Of a DNA stretch of 64,000 nucleotides, positions 23,639 to 33,878 are shown in pieces. The notes below the pieces were generated by a model, which did not search any database, was not told the DNA's origin, and saw only the letters and a program-made list of their open reading frames with translations. Source of the stretch: Paenibacillus riograndensis SBR5 (GTDB lineage Bacteria > Bacillota > Bacilli > Paenibacillales > Paenibacillaceae); the NCBI RefSeq assembly GCF_000981585.1, contig NZ_LN831776.1, positions 3,455,187-3,519,186 of the forward strand, read 5' to 3'. The position numbers and the translations under genes were made by a program. Each line of letters opens with the position of its first letter. The first letter of the stretch is position 1.

Positions 23639-26458
23639 ATGGAACAAAAAAGTTGGCACCGGCTCGGTGCAGAGGAACTGCAGAAGATGTTCGGCGTTCA
23701 TCCGGAGTCGGGCCTAAGCGGAGAGGATGCCGCGCAGAGGCTGAAGGAGAACGGCCACAATGAGCTGTCGGAAGGGGATGCGATATCCCCGCTTACCCTG
23801 CTGCTGAACCAGTTCAAGGATTTTATGATACTGGTGCTGATGGGGGCGACATTGATATCCGGCCTGCTGGGCGAATACCTCGACGCGATAACGATTGTCG
23901 CCATCATTCTGCTGAACGGGATACTGGGGTTTGTGCAGGAATTCCGCGCCGAGCGTTCGCTTAGAGCGCTCAAGCAGCTCTCGGCACCGGCTGCGAAGGT
24001 GCTGCGTGGTGGCAAGGTTGAGCATATTCCCGCAAAAATGCTCGTGCCCGGCGACATCGTGCTGCTCGAGAGCGGCGACCGGATTCCGGCCGATGTCCGC
24101 TGGCTGCAGTGCAGCGCGCTGTATGCTGAGGAATCGGCCCTGACCGGTGAATCGCTGCCCGTCTCCAAACATGCGGAAGTGATTCATGCCGATGAAATTC
24201 CGCTGGGCGACCAGAAAAATATCGGATTCATGGGCACGATGGTCACCCGGGGAACCGGACGGGCAATCGTAGTTCGAACAGGCATGGATACCGAGATGGG
24301 GAAAATCGCCGATCTGATTCTAAATACCGAATCTCAGGAAACTCCGCTGCAGCACCGGTTGGAGCAGCTCGGCAAAATTCTGATCTATGTCTCGCTGGGT
24401 CTGACCATTGTAGTTGTCATTGCAGGCATACTGCACGGGCAGCCTGCCGCAGCCATGTTCCTGGCAGGGGTGAGCCTTGCCGTTGCGGCTATTCCGGAAG
24501 GGCTGCCGGCTATAGTGACCATTGCGCTTGCGCTCGGCGTCCAGCGGATGATCAAGCGGAAGGCGATTGTCCGCAAGCTGCCTTCAGTGGAAACCCTCGG
24601 CTGCGCATCGGTCATTTGCTCTGATAAAACAGGAACGCTGACCCAGAACAAAATGACGGTAACACGGCTCTGGAATGCCGGACGGATTCTGGAAGTCACC
24701 GGTGAAGGTTATGCCCCAAGCGGACATGTGCTGGAAAAGGGCAAGCCCCTTGATCTGAAAAATGATCAAAATCTGCGGCGCATGCTCCAGATCGGCGCTT
24801 TGTGCAATAATGCTGAGATCATTGAGACCTTTCCCGGCGAGATGCGCGCCAGGCACAAAGGAAAGGAAAAGGGGAGCGAAGCGGACAAGAATGCAGCCGG
24901 TCAACCGGTCTGGGAGCTGCAAGGGGATCCGACAGAAGGAGCGCTGGTCGCCTTATCCGCGAAAATGGGGCTTACTGCGCAGTCGCTGGGTGTAACCTAT
25001 ACTAGAGAGAAAGAATTTCCTTTCGATTCTGAACGAAAGCTGATGTCTGTGATTGTGAGCCATCCCGGCGGACGGATGATCTGCACCAAAGGCGCGCCGG
25101 ATGTTCTGCTGAACAACTGCGCCTACATGCTGTGGGAAGGTGCAGTCGTGCCTTGCACGCCTACCTTGCGCCAGAAAGTCCTGGAGGCCAATGAACAAAT
25201 GGCTTCAGGTGCGCTGCGTGTGCTGGGGATGGCTTATCGTGATATGCGTTCAGGTGAGGTTGCGGACAGTGAAAAGGAAGCGGAAAGCCAGCTGGTATTC
25301 GCTGGCCTCGCCGGGATGATTGATCCGCCGCGGCGTGAGGTGCGCGATGCCATCAGCCTCACCCGCCGGGCCGGAATCAAGACCATGATGATCACAGGGG
25401 ACCATGGCACTACAGCGGAAGCGATTGCCCATCAGCTGGGCATTCTGCAGCGCGGCGGAACGGTGCTGACCGGCAGCCAGCTCACCCGGATGGATGACGA
25501 TGCCCTGGATAAGGTGTCGGATAATGTATACGTGTATGCCCGGGTCTCCCCCGAGCACAAGCTGCGCATCGTCAAGTCCCTGCAGCGCCGCGGGCATGTG
25601 GTGGCCATGACCGGCGACGGCGTCAATGACGCCCCGGCGATCAAAGCCGCCGATATCGGCATCTCCATGGGCATCACCGGCACGGATGTCACCAAGGAAG
25701 CATCCTCGCTCATCCTCGGTGACGATAATTTCTCCACTATAGTAGCGGCCATAGAGGAGGGGCGGAACATTTACGAGAACATCCGTAAATTTATCCGGTA
25801 TCTGCTCGCCTCCAACGTCGGGGAAATTCTGACGATGTTCTTCGCCATGATGCTGGGGCTGCCGCTGCCGCTGGTTCCGATCCAGATTCTCTGGGTCAAT
25901 CTGGTAACCGACGGGCTGCCGGCGATGGCCCTCGGCGTGGATCAGGCAGAGAAGGATTTGATGGAGCACAAGCCGCGTGGCGCCAAAGAGAACATCTTCG
26001 CCCGCCGTCTCGGCTGGAAAATCATCAGCCGCGGATTGCTGATCGGCCTGTGCACCTTGGCCGCTTTCTGGCTGACGCTCCGTATTGACCCAGGCAGCCC
26101 GCAGCAGCTGGTCCGGGCGCAGTCGGTAGCTTTTGCCACACTGGTCATGGCCCAGCTGATTCATGTCTTTGACTGCCGTAGCTCCCGCTCGGTGTTTCAC
26201 CGCAATCCGTTCCAGAATAAATATCTGGTGCTTGCTGTGCTCTCATCCGTACTGCTGATGCTGGTTGTGATGTACCTGCCGGTTCTCCAGCCAGTCTTCA
26301 AGACCGTACCGCTTAATGTCCGCGAATGGTGCCTGGTGCTGGTCATGGCGGGCGTTCCTACCTTCCTGATGGGGGCGGGCAGCGTGTGGGGCGGCAAGAA
26401 GAACCGCAGCCGCAGCGGAGGCCGGACGATGATAAAAAGTACAAAAATTTCGGCATAA
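23639..26458 (+). CDS. P-type Ca2+-transporting ATPase (SERCA-like, YloB type)
   Basis: A 939-residue P2A ATPase. An N-terminal cation-ATPase domain is followed by the actuator loop (TGES), PEGLPAIV in membrane segment 4 (part of the Ca2+ site), the phosphorylation site [12 protein letters not shown], the nucleotide domain, [12 protein letters not shown] and the C-terminal membrane bundle. It should pump Ca2+ out of the cytoplasm at the cost of ATP. The neighbour of rqcH (yloA) is the same as in B. subtilis yloB, though here the two are divergent. The frame runs 24 codons further upstream, but ATG 23639 follows GGAGGGG and the protein starting MEQKSWHRL fits the family. Confidence 0.93.
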   Translation: MEQKSWHRLGAEELQKMFGVHPESGLSGEDAAQRLKENGHNELSEGDAISPLTLLLNQFKDFMILVLMGATLISGLLGEYLDAITIVAIILLNGILGFVQEFRAERSLRALKQLSAPAAKVLRGGKVEHIPAKMLVPGDIVLLESGDRIPADVRWLQCSALYAEESALTGESLPVSKHAEVIHADEIPLGDQKNIGFMGTMVTRGTGRAIVVRTGMDTEMGKIADLILNTESQETPLQHRLEQLGKILIYVSLGLTIVVVIAGILHGQPAAAMFLAGVSLAVAAIPEGLPAIVTIALALGVQRMIKRKAIVRKLPSVETLGCASVICSDKTGTLTQNKMTVTRLWNAGRILEVTGEGYAPSGHVLEKGKPLDLKNDQNLRRMLQIGALCNNAEIIETFPGEMRARHKGKEKGSEADKNAAGQPVWELQGDPTEGALVALSAKMGLTAQSLGVTYTREKEFPFDSERKLMSVIVSHPGGRMICTKGAPDVLLNNCAYMLWEGAVVPCTPTLRQKVLEANEQMASGALRVLGMAYRDMRSGEVADSEKEAESQLVFAGLAGMIDPPRREVRDAISLTRRAGIKTMMITGDHGTTAEAIAHQLGILQRGGTVLTGSQLTRMDDDALDKVSDNVYVYARVSPEHKLRIVKSLQRRGHVVAMTGDGVNDAPAIKAADIGISMGITGTDVTKEASSLILGDDNFSTIVAAIEEGRNIYENIRKFIRYLLASNVGEILTMFFAMMLGLPLPLVPIQILWVNLVTDGLPAMALGVDQAEKDLMEHKPRGAKENIFARRLGWKIISRGLLIGLCTLAAFWLTLRIDPGSPQQLVRAQSVAFATLVMAQLIHVFDCRSSRSVFHRNPFQNKYLVLAVLSSVLLMLVVMYLPVLQPVFKTVPLNVREWCLVLVMAGVPTFLMGAGSVWGGKKNRSRSGGRTMIKSTKISA

Positions 26459-26528
26459 AATCAATAGCTTAAACCCATTCCTTAAGGTATGCTTGGTTCA
26501 CAATACGTCCTTTAGGAGTGGAATCACA

Positions 26529-27365
26529 ATGGAATTTACCAAAATGCACGGCCTGGGCAATGACTTTATTATTGTTTTCGGCGAGCAGGAGCTGCCGGGA
26601 AACGCCTCTGAGCTGGCAGTTACACTATGCAACCGGTTTTTTGGCATCGGTGCTGATGGACTGGTGTATATCCTGCCGTCGGAACGCGGCGATTATATGA
26701 TGCGCATTATGAATTCAGACGGCACCGAAGCGGAGCAATGCGGCAATGCGATCCGCTGCGTGTCCAAATATGTCTATGAACACGGACTGGTCAGCTCTGA
26801 GCAGATAGTGATTGAAACGATTGGTGCAGGTGAGCAGAAGGTAAGCTTGCAGGTGAAGGATGGAGTGGTGGAGACGGTTACCGTCGATATGGGCGAGCCT
26901 GTCTTGTCGGGAACGCAGATTCCTGTAGCCATTGATGCCGAGCCGGTGCTGGACCAGCCGATTGAAGCGGATGGAAGAGCGTTCAGATTCACTGCCGTAT
27001 CCATGGGCAATCCCCACTGTGTGATCTATGTGGACGATGCTGTAAGCTTTGATCTGGCCGCCTGGGGGCCGAAGCTCGAAGTTCACCCGCTGTTCCCGAG
27101 AAAAGTAAACGTTGAATTCGCCACCGTGCTGGACCGCAGTCATGTCGATATGCGTGTCTGGGAACGCGGAGCGGGGCCTACATTAGCCTGTGGAACCGGC
27201 GCTTGCGCCACATTGGTTTCCTCTGTGCTGAACGGTCTGACCGACCGTTCGGCTACGATCAGCCTCAAGGGCGGCGATCTGTTTATTGAATGGAACGAAG
27301 CAGACAATCACGTCTATATGACAGGTCCGGCTCAAGTGGTATATACCGGGTCTGTAGAGATCTAA
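26529..27365 (+). CDS. dapF: diaminopimelate epimerase
   Basis: A 278-residue DapF with the two-fold repeated fold. The catalytic cysteines lie in QCGNAIRC and ACGTGAC, and the N-terminus FTKMHGLGNDFI is typical. It converts LL- to meso-diaminopimelate for lysine and peptidoglycan. AGGAG lies about 10 nt before ATG 26529; the frame open from 26493 is not used. It is monocistronic, with a terminator behind it, and is not part of the yloA-recG block in B. subtilis, so its placement here is lineage-specific. Confidence 0.95.
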   Translation: MEFTKMHGLGNDFIIVFGEQELPGNASELAVTLCNRFFGIGADGLVYILPSERGDYMMRIMNSDGTEAEQCGNAIRCVSKYVYEHGLVSSEQIVIETIGAGEQKVSLQVKDGVVETVTVDMGEPVLSGTQIPVAIDAEPVLDQPIEADGRAFRFTAVSMGNPHCVIYVDDAVSFDLAAWGPKLEVHPLFPRKVNVEFATVLDRSHVDMRVWERGAGPTLACGTGACATLVSSVLNGLTDRSATISLKGGDLFIEWNEADNHVYMTGPAQVVYTGSVEI

Positions 27366-27395
27366 TCAGCCTCCCCAGAGACTGGAATTCATAAT

Positions 27396-27442
27396 AAAAG
27401 AGCTGTTTTCAGGTGAAACCTTCACTTGGAAGCAGCTCTTTT
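27396..27442 (+). terminator. dapF terminator
   Basis: AAAAGAGCTG and CAGCTCTTTT form the base of a long hairpin, with TTCAGGTGAA/TTCACTTGGAA in the upper stem, and it ends in a T-rich stretch. Confidence 0.9.
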
Positions 27443-27510
27443 CGTTTTTGCGAATGAAAAAAACTGAAAATAGTTCATTTTTCATTATTTGATGAAAAAA
27501 GTCGAATTAC

Positions 27511-27540
27511 ACAAAGTGAATTAGGATGATCGTCCGATAT
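27511..27540 (+). promoter_or_regulatory. SigD-like (motility sigma) promoter of the SBP-chemoreceptor operon
   Basis: TCCGATAT (27533-27540) matches seven of eight bases of the SigD -10 consensus GCCGATAT. An AAA-containing -35 candidate (ACAAAG) is about 17 nt upstream, slightly longer than ideal. The site is 72 nt before the start codon in A+T-rich DNA with no other clear promoter. Chemoreceptor genes are typical SigD targets, which supports the reading. Confidence 0.5.
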
Positions 27541-27611
27541 AAATTTGAGTTATTAAAAAATACATAGTTTAGATTTTAGGTAACTAATCAGCATTAGAAA
27601 GGTGGACATTT

Positions 27612-28916
27612 ATGAAACATGCTTCAACACGTAATGTAGCAAAGATTTTAGCCTTTGTGATGCTGGTAACGCTTGTTGGCTGCACAGGGAAAGGGAACGA
27701 AGAAGTACAGAAGTCTGATGAACAAATCACGTTGAATTTTATGTGGTGGGGGAAGCCAAGCCGGAAAGAGATCACTTTAAAAGTAATTGAGCTGTTTGAA
27801 AAAGAAAATCCCAATATCAAAATTAATACTGAGGATTACCCTTCAACCGGAGAGGTCGCCCAAAAGCTTGCTATGGATACCGCCGAGCAAAAAACACCGG
27901 ATCTCATGCAGATGGATTACAATTTTGCTTTTAATTATGTTACCCACGATTTAATTGAGCCGCTCGACCCATATGTTAAATCCAATATTCTTGATCTGTC
28001 CGATGTGGATAAGTCTTACCTGGTATCAGGACAGTATGAAGGGAAGCAGTACGGCATCCCTATGGGATCAAACGCTTTGGGAATGGCCTATGACCCTGCC
28101 ATGTTTGAGCAGTATGGGATACAGCCCCTTCAAGACCCGTATACCATTCAGGACCTGCAGCAAACGATGCAGCAGTTTAAAGATAAGGTGCAGACCCCGG
28201 ACTTTTATCCTTTGAATGCGATGTTTGACTTATCCTATTGGCTCAGAATGAAGGGTGAGTCTTTCTATAATAAGGAAAAAACAGGTCTAGGTTACACAGA
28301 TGCTACTATGATTGAGTATCTGACCTTGATCAAAACATGGCTGGATCTGGGGCTTTTGAACCCCGGTACGGCTTCAACCACGGAGGAAAATCCGCTGGCC
28401 GCCGGGAAAACAGCATTTTTGCAAAGTGTAAGCAACCAGATGGTTTCGATAGGTGACGAAGCGGGCAGAACCCTGAAAATCATGAACCTCCCAACCGCCC
28501 AGGGTGCTGCCGCAGAAGGGAACTTTATCAAACCATCCATGTTTATAATGGTATCTTCTTACTCTGAACATAAGGAAGCGGCTGTCAAATTCGTCAGCTT
28601 TCTTACGAATGACAAGGAAGCGAATGCGATTCTAAAAGGTGAGCGCGGGGTTCCGGTCGCCGCTAAAGTTGCTGAACAATTATCTAATGAAGCTACTGAA
28701 CAGGGGAAAGAACAATATTCATTTATGAAGTATATTGCCAAGCACTCTACCCCGATTGATCCGCCTGCACCGTTGTCCGATGCGGTCATCCAAAACTCTT
28801 TAAAGCTTATTCTCAAAAATCTGTATGCCGGCAGCATTACACCAGAGGCGGCTGCAAGCTCCTTTAGAGCACAGGCTGAAGATGTTTTGGACGGGAAGGG
28901 GGAGGGAAGCAAATGA
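27612..28916 (+). CDS. extracellular solute-binding lipoprotein (family 1)
   Basis: A 434-residue lipoprotein with a signal peptide and lipobox ending LVGC (Cys24). The mature part fits ABC-type family 1 solute-binding proteins, usually for sugars or oligosaccharides ([23 protein letters not shown] near the start; [14 protein letters not shown] inside). No permease or ATPase gene is near. Its stop codon overlaps the start of a chemoreceptor gene (ATGA), so the two proteins are made together. The simplest reading is a ligand-presenting lipoprotein for the receptor rather than a transport component. GAAAGGTGG precedes the ATG. Confidence 0.88.
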   Translation: MKHASTRNVAKILAFVMLVTLVGCTGKGNEEVQKSDEQITLNFMWWGKPSRKEITLKVIELFEKENPNIKINTEDYPSTGEVAQKLAMDTAEQKTPDLMQMDYNFAFNYVTHDLIEPLDPYVKSNILDLSDVDKSYLVSGQYEGKQYGIPMGSNALGMAYDPAMFEQYGIQPLQDPYTIQDLQQTMQQFKDKVQTPDFYPLNAMFDLSYWLRMKGESFYNKEKTGLGYTDATMIEYLTLIKTWLDLGLLNPGTASTTEENPLAAGKTAFLQSVSNQMVSIGDEAGRTLKIMNLPTAQGAAAEGNFIKPSMFIMVSSYSEHKEAAVKFVSFLTNDKEANAILKGERGVPVAAKVAEQLSNEATEQGKEQYSFMKYIAKHSTPIDPPAPLSDAVIQNSLKLILKNLYAGSITPEAAASSFRAQAEDVLDGKGEGSK

Positions 28917-30628
28917 ACAAGCTCTCGGGGAGGTTTCAAGCAAAAAGTATAAAGCAGCGTCTATACGCAGGTTTTGGTATCATTTTGATTTTGCTGGTGT
29001 TTCTCGGAGTGACCGGGTATATGTATCTCTCGCAAATCAACGGCACCTATACGGCCCTCCTGAACAAGCAAGTCGCTACGATTGGTTTAATCAAAGATTT
29101 GAACACTACAATCGAATCTGAGCATGCGAATGTGTCCGATTTTCTTGTTTCCGGAGATCAGAAGAAATTGGATGATTATGCGGCGGCACGCCTTAAATTC
29201 ACGGAGCATCATGCCAAGCTGGATTCATTGATCACCGATCGCGGTAAACGGCAGATTCTGGCCGGGTTAGATTTGCTGCAGCTTCAATTTATTGTCATTT
29301 CCGATCAGATGATTGACGCTAAAAATAAAGGTGAATCGGAGAGCATTGTATCTATTGCAGTCAATCAGGGTGTCGTCTTGGATAAGTTTATTGAAGTAGC
29401 ACGCAACCTGGTTGCCACAGAACAGTCGGAAGCAGATGACCAGATTGCCATAGCACAGCAGCAGGCAGAAAATGTGAAGTCTACCATCATCGGTATTGGC
29501 ATTATATCTCTGATAGCAGCAGCATTGCTGGCAATTCTGATCAGCGGGCAGATCTCCAATCCTATTAAGCTGCTCCGGGCAGCCGCTGCCAAGATTGCCG
29601 ACGGAGATTTGACAGTTAACGAAATTCAGATCAAAAACAAGGATGAGCTTGGCGATCTGGCGGGTGCTTTTAATCAGATGGCAGGCAATCTGCGGCATTT
29701 AATTCAAGAAATCGGCACCCATGCCGAACAGGTCGCAGCCTCCGCCGAAGAACTGACAGCAGGTGCTGAACAGACAAGCCAGGCCACTGAGCATATTGCC
29801 CACATTACAGAAGATCTGGCCCAAGGAACGGAACAACAAGTAGAAAGCATAAGCGGCAGCATGAAGATGGTACACCGGATGGAAGAACAGGCAATCTTTA
29901 TCGAACAGAGCGCCTACAATGTAAATCAGTCCGCCATAAATGCGTCGCAGATTGTTGTTCAGGGATCTGATGCCGTCAGGTCGGCAATCAGCCAAATGTC
30001 ATCTATTCAAGCGAACTCCAATGAGGTTGCGGAATCCGTTAAATCCCTGGGAGAAAAATCAAAGGAAATCAGTACGATTATTAACTTTATTAATGAAATT
30101 GCAGGCCAGACGAACCTGTTGTCTTTGAATGCCTCCATTGAAGCGGCGCGTGCAGGGGAATCCGGCAGAGGGTTTGCCGTTGTTGCCTCCGAGGTCAAAA
30201 AGCTTGCGGACCAAACCGCCATGTCCGGAAAGCAGATTTCAGAGGTCATTAAGAATATCCAGCTGGAGAGCGAAATTAGCGTCAATAATGTATTAAAAGG
30301 GGAAGAAGAGGTCCTTCTGGGAATCCGTTCCGTCACGGAGGCCGGAAAAGCCTTCGAACAGATTGAACTGGCTATGAGCGGTGTGACCGCAGAGATTAGT
30401 GAAGTTTCCAGTGCTTCGAAAGAAATGTCCGATGATACTAAAAATCTGGTTACTTCCTTTGAAGCGATTTCTGTGATTGTGAATGAAACATCCGAAGGGA
30501 CACAAAGCGTCTCAGCCTCAGCACAAGAAACGTTGGCTACGGTGGAAGAAGTGAACAGTGCTTCTACAGCTCTGGCAAAAATGTCTGAAGAGCTTTTAGA
30601 ACTGGCTGGGAAATTTAAAATTATATAG
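28913..30628 (+). CDS. methyl-accepting chemotaxis protein
   Basis: A 571-residue receptor. TM1 is at about 19-41, the extracellular helical domain (CHASE3/four-helix-bundle type) at about 42-190, TM2 at about 193-212, HAMP at about 213-265, and the signalling domain follows with its conserved tip ([20 protein letters not shown]). It should control CheA in response to the partner lipoprotein. The stop TAG at 30626-30628 lies inside the terminal inverted repeat of a MITE-like element, so the last residues (KII) may have been altered by that insertion. Confidence 0.92.
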   Translation: MNKLSGRFQAKSIKQRLYAGFGIILILLVFLGVTGYMYLSQINGTYTALLNKQVATIGLIKDLNTTIESEHANVSDFLVSGDQKKLDDYAAARLKFTEHHAKLDSLITDRGKRQILAGLDLLQLQFIVISDQMIDAKNKGESESIVSIAVNQGVVLDKFIEVARNLVATEQSEADDQIAIAQQQAENVKSTIIGIGIISLIAAALLAILISGQISNPIKLLRAAAAKIADGDLTVNEIQIKNKDELGDLAGAFNQMAGNLRHLIQEIGTHAEQVAASAEELTAGAEQTSQATEHIAHITEDLAQGTEQQVESISGSMKMVHRMEEQAIFIEQSAYNVNQSAINASQIVVQGSDAVRSAISQMSSIQANSNEVAESVKSLGEKSKEISTIINFINEIAGQTNLLSLNASIEAARAGESGRGFAVVASEVKKLADQTAMSGKQISEVIKNIQLESEISVNNVLKGEEEVLLGIRSVTEAGKAFEQIELAMSGVTAEISEVSSASKEMSDDTKNLVTSFEAISVIVNETSEGTQSVSASAQETLATVEEVNSASTALAKMSEELLELAGKFKII

Positions 30629-30839
30629 AGTGAACTTGAAAAACGAACAAAAGGGAAAAGGGATGGAGGGGAAGTTTGGAACTGTAGGAGCGAATGCGTC
30701 CGCCTTTGTCTGCGGATTTCCACCGCGAGGGGCGGGAATAATCAAGAAATCTGCAGACAACAGCGGCCGGAAGTCCAAACATTCTCCGTAGTCCCGACGA
30801 AGTCCCTAATGTAAATATCTTAAGTTCACTCTTTATAGC
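30622..30839. repeat. MITE-like element, copy 2
   Basis: Left end TATATAGAGTGAACTTGAAAA, right end AAGTTCACTCTTTATA, with GGAAGTTTGGA/TCCAAAC as subterminal inverted arms. It is about 218 bp and very close in sequence to copy 1. It is inserted between the chemoreceptor coding end and the terminator at 30860-30896. Confidence 0.85.
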
Positions 30840-30859
30840 TGATGATCATCACCTGACTG

Positions 30860-30896
30860 ACAGCAAGTCTCCGTTTACGGGGATTTGCTGTTTTTT
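30860..30896 (+). terminator. terminator of the SBP-chemoreceptor operon
   Basis: ACAGCAAGTCTCC pairs with GGGGATTTGCTGT (two mismatches) and runs into TTTTTT. The MITE-like element has pushed it about 220 bp away from the stop codon. Confidence 0.8.
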
Positions 30897-30937
30897 GCGT
30901 ACGTGCCCCCGGCGGTCTTCAATATGGCTGGGCAGCC

Positions 30938-30965
30938 GAATAATGGCAGGGTTGAATGCAAATAA
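30938..30965 (+). promoter_or_regulatory. weak SigG-like promoter before the ger operon
   Basis: GAATA, 16 nt, then CAAATAA, about 30 nt before the gerA-type start codon. The -35 matches forespore consensus; the -10 is poor (CATACTA expected). Ger operons are usually SigG-dependent, which is the main reason to list it. Confidence 0.3.
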
Positions 30966-30995
30966 TACCAACCAGTACTCGATAGGAGGCCTGAG

Positions 30996-32663
30996 ATGGA
31001 CACGAAGGGTCAATTGAAGCGCAGCGATAAGGCGGCACATACGGATCAAAAGGGTTCATCGCAGACAGGTAGGCTGACAGGGCTCTCCTTAGAGCTGTCC
31101 GAGAGCCTGGCTATTATACAGGCCGAGCTTGGGAACAGCCCTGACCTCATCATACGCCAGATCCAGCTGGGCGGTCCTCTCCGAATCCAGGCCGCAGCCG
31201 TCCACCTGAGCGGGCTGGCCGACACCACGGCCGTAAATCAATTTGTAATCGGCTCTCTCCTTGGCAACACGGAAAGTCTGTTCGCGGACATCGGGGAGGG
31301 AGGTGGTGATGGAGGCCGGCTCCCGGCTATGATCCTGAGCCGGGCTCTGGAAATAGGGGAGGCTGAAATCAAGGAAGAGTGGAAAGAGATGATGCTTGCG
31401 GTTTTATCAGGGGACACCGCCATTCTGCTTGACGGCTATGCGGCCTCAATTCTTTGTGCTACGAGAGGAGGGGAATGGCGTTCGGTCAGCGAGCCTACCT
31501 CCCAGCTGGTTGTCCGGGGCCCGAAGGATGGTTTTGTCGAGTCGGTGGCTACTAACATTTCCCTTATCCGGCGGAGAATCAAGTCTTCCAAGCTGCGTCT
31601 GGAGTACATGAAGATCGGAAGTGAAACCCAGACCCTAGTGGCGATGATGTATGTGAAGGATATTGCGGGAGAAGATCTGATCAGTGAGGTGCGGGAACGG
31701 CTGGGCAAGATTGCTATGAATGAAGTGCTGGAATCCGGTTATATCGAAGAGCTGATTCAGGACAAAACCTTTACGCCGTTCCCGACGATTTATAATACAG
31801 AGCGTCCCGATGTCGCTGCCGGCAATTTGCTGGAGGGGCGGGTGGTGATCATTGTCGACGGCACACCTTTTGTCCTCATTCTGCCGGCAGTGTTTACGCA
31901 ATTTTTTCAATCGGCAGAGGATTATTCGCAGAGATTTGATATTGCCATTCTGATGCGGGTTGTCAGGTATATGAGTTTTATCGTGCTGATTTTGGGTCCT
32001 TCCGTGTATATCGCACTAACCACCTACCATTATGAAATGATCCCGACCACACTGCTGATTAATTTGCTGGCCCAGCGGGAGAATGTGCCGTTCCCGGCTT
32101 TGGTTGAGGCACTGCTGATGGAGGGTGCGTTTGAGATCCTCCGCGAAGCCGGTGTGCGGATGCCGCGTGTCATCGGACAGACCGTGTCGGTTGTCGGCGC
32201 GCTTATTCTGGGTTCTGCCGTCGTTGAGGCTGGCATTATCACGCCGATCATGGTGATTGTCGTCGCATTGACCGGGATTGCTAGCTTTGCCATTCCAGCC
32301 TATAACATGTCGATTGCGGGCAGACTTATCCGCTTTGCTTTTCTTCTGCTTGCGGGGATGTTCGGTTTCTATGGAGTCATTCTGGGGCTGATTGTCATGG
32401 TGGCACATATGAACAGCCTGCGTTCCTTCGGCGTCCCTTATTTGTCGCCCTTTGTGCCGCTGTCTGTTAAAGGTCAGAAGGATACCATTCTGCGGCTGCC
32501 GCTCTGGCTGATGACTCCCCGCAAATCGCCGCAGCAAATGCGTGCCGAGCAGCCGGAGTTCATGCGTTTGACTACAGGGAATGAGGAGCTGCTGGCCCCA
32601 TTGATAGGCAAGGCGGACAACCCTTCTGAAGCCACGGAAGGAGACCGGCCCGATGAACCATAG
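30996..32663 (+). CDS. spore germinant receptor A subunit (GerA family)
   Basis: A 555-residue GerAA/GerKA-type protein. It has a large cytoplasmic N-terminal domain with two subdomains (to about 300), followed by four to five membrane segments (from VMRYMSFIVLILGPSVYIAL) and a short charged tail. FVLILPAVFTQFFQSAEDYSQRF and LLMEGAFEILREAGVRMPR are family signatures (short excerpts: PAVFTQFFQSAEDY, EILREAGVRMP). In the spore inner membrane it works with the B and C subunits to sense germinants and release ions. AGGAGG precedes the ATG. It overlaps the C-subunit gene by 11 nt. Confidence 0.93.
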   Translation: MDTKGQLKRSDKAAHTDQKGSSQTGRLTGLSLELSESLAIIQAELGNSPDLIIRQIQLGGPLRIQAAAVHLSGLADTTAVNQFVIGSLLGNTESLFADIGEGGGDGGRLPAMILSRALEIGEAEIKEEWKEMMLAVLSGDTAILLDGYAASILCATRGGEWRSVSEPTSQLVVRGPKDGFVESVATNISLIRRRIKSSKLRLEYMKIGSETQTLVAMMYVKDIAGEDLISEVRERLGKIAMNEVLESGYIEELIQDKTFTPFPTIYNTERPDVAAGNLLEGRVVIIVDGTPFVLILPAVFTQFFQSAEDYSQRFDIAILMRVVRYMSFIVLILGPSVYIALTTYHYEMIPTTLLINLLAQRENVPFPALVEALLMEGAFEILREAGVRMPRVIGQTVSVVGALILGSAVVEAGIITPIMVIVVALTGIASFAIPAYNMSIAGRLIRFAFLLLAGMFGFYGVILGLIVMVAHMNSLRSFGVPYLSPFVPLSVKGQKDTILRLPLWLMTPRKSPQQMRAEQPEFMRLTTGNEELLAPLIGKADNPSEATEGDRPDEP

Positions 32664-33858
32664 AAGAAGGGGACTCTCCCTCTTGATCGCCATACAAGTG
32701 CTGCTGCCCCTCGTTCTAACCGGCTGCTGGGACAGTGTTGAGCTTAACCGGCGGGCGATCGTTTCCGGAGTTGCGATTGACAGGGGGCCGTCGGAGGATC
32801 AGAAATATGTCCTTTCCTTTCAGGTAATCGTTGCGGAGGAAATCTCCGGGGAACAGACCAGAAGCAATTCACCGGTGGCATTATATTCCGGAAGCGGTCG
32901 GACGATGTTTGAAGCGCTGGCGAATGCTTCGCGGCAAACTGCACGTTTTTTGTCACTCGGGCATATCAGGGTGCTGGTCATTTCCGAGAAATTTGCCCGG
33001 GAGGGCATCAAAGATATGCTGGATGTTCTGGAAAGGGAAAGCGACATGCGGCTGACCAGTCTGGTGTTTATCTCCAAGGATCAGCCGGCCAGCGAAGTGT
33101 TGTCGACCATGACTGTGTTCAGCAAGATTCCTGCCAACGATCTGGTTGAGAAGCTGGACACTACCTCGAAGCAGTTCGGCTACAATTACAAAATGGAGGT
33201 GGATGATGTAATCAGAGGCATCCAGGTCAGGGGAGGTGGGCCGGTTATTAATGGTGTTTTCACGACCGGAAACAGAGACCGCGCGAATTCGAATGACAAC
33301 TTGAAAACCATCACTCCGGATACGATACTGAGAATTTCCAGATTGGCTGTGTTCAAGGATGATAAGCTCAAAGGCTGGGTTGAAGGAAAAACCGCGTTCG
33401 GTACGGTTCTTCTGCTTAACAAACTTAAAGAGTTTCCCGTAGTCATTAAAAAAGATAACGGCTATTTGGCTTTCAATGTGTATCAATCCCAAGTATCGGT
33501 GAAGGCAGAGGCCAAGGACCCTGAACATCCTGTGATCCTCATTAAAATCACCCAACAGGCGGCGCTCAAGGAATCCCCCAATTCACTTGACCTTACCTCG
33601 CCCGAAGTCCTGGAGAAGCTGTCGGGGCAGTTGACGAAGGAGGCCCGCAGCCAAATCGAGGGGGCGGTTGCCGCTGCCCGGAAGCTGGAAAGTGATTATA
33701 TCGGCTTCGGAGAAGCCGTTGAACGGGAAAATCCACACGGCTGGAAGAAGATCAAGGATCATTGGGAGGATATTTTTGCGGCCTGCGAGATCAAAATTGA
33801 TGCGGACACCGTAATCAGACATACGGATATGCGGGGGAATTCCTTCCAGGTGTATTAA
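32653..33858 (+). CDS. spore germinant receptor C subunit (Ger(x)C lipoprotein)
   Basis: A 401-residue lipoprotein with signal peptide and lipobox LTGC, then the classical CWDSVELNRRAIVSGVAID segment of Ger(x)C proteins. The body has the three-domain GerC layout; the last third is Lys/Glu-rich. It anchors at the outer face of the spore inner membrane and is needed for receptor function. It overlaps the A-subunit gene and is followed 20 nt later by the B-subunit gene, giving an A-C-B order. Confidence 0.92.
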   Translation: MNHRRRGLSLLIAIQVLLPLVLTGCWDSVELNRRAIVSGVAIDRGPSEDQKYVLSFQVIVAEEISGEQTRSNSPVALYSGSGRTMFEALANASRQTARFLSLGHIRVLVISEKFAREGIKDMLDVLERESDMRLTSLVFISKDQPASEVLSTMTVFSKIPANDLVEKLDTTSKQFGYNYKMEVDDVIRGIQVRGGGPVINGVFTTGNRDRANSNDNLKTITPDTILRISRLAVFKDDKLKGWVEGKTAFGTVLLLNKLKEFPVVIKKDNGYLAFNVYQSQVSVKAEAKDPEHPVILIKITQQAALKESPNSLDLTSPEVLEKLSGQLTKEARSQIEGAVAAARKLESDYIGFGEAVERENPHGWKKIKDHWEDIFAACEIKIDADTVIRHTDMRGNSFQVY

Positions 33859-33878
33859 CCAGACGGAGGTGTGAGGAA

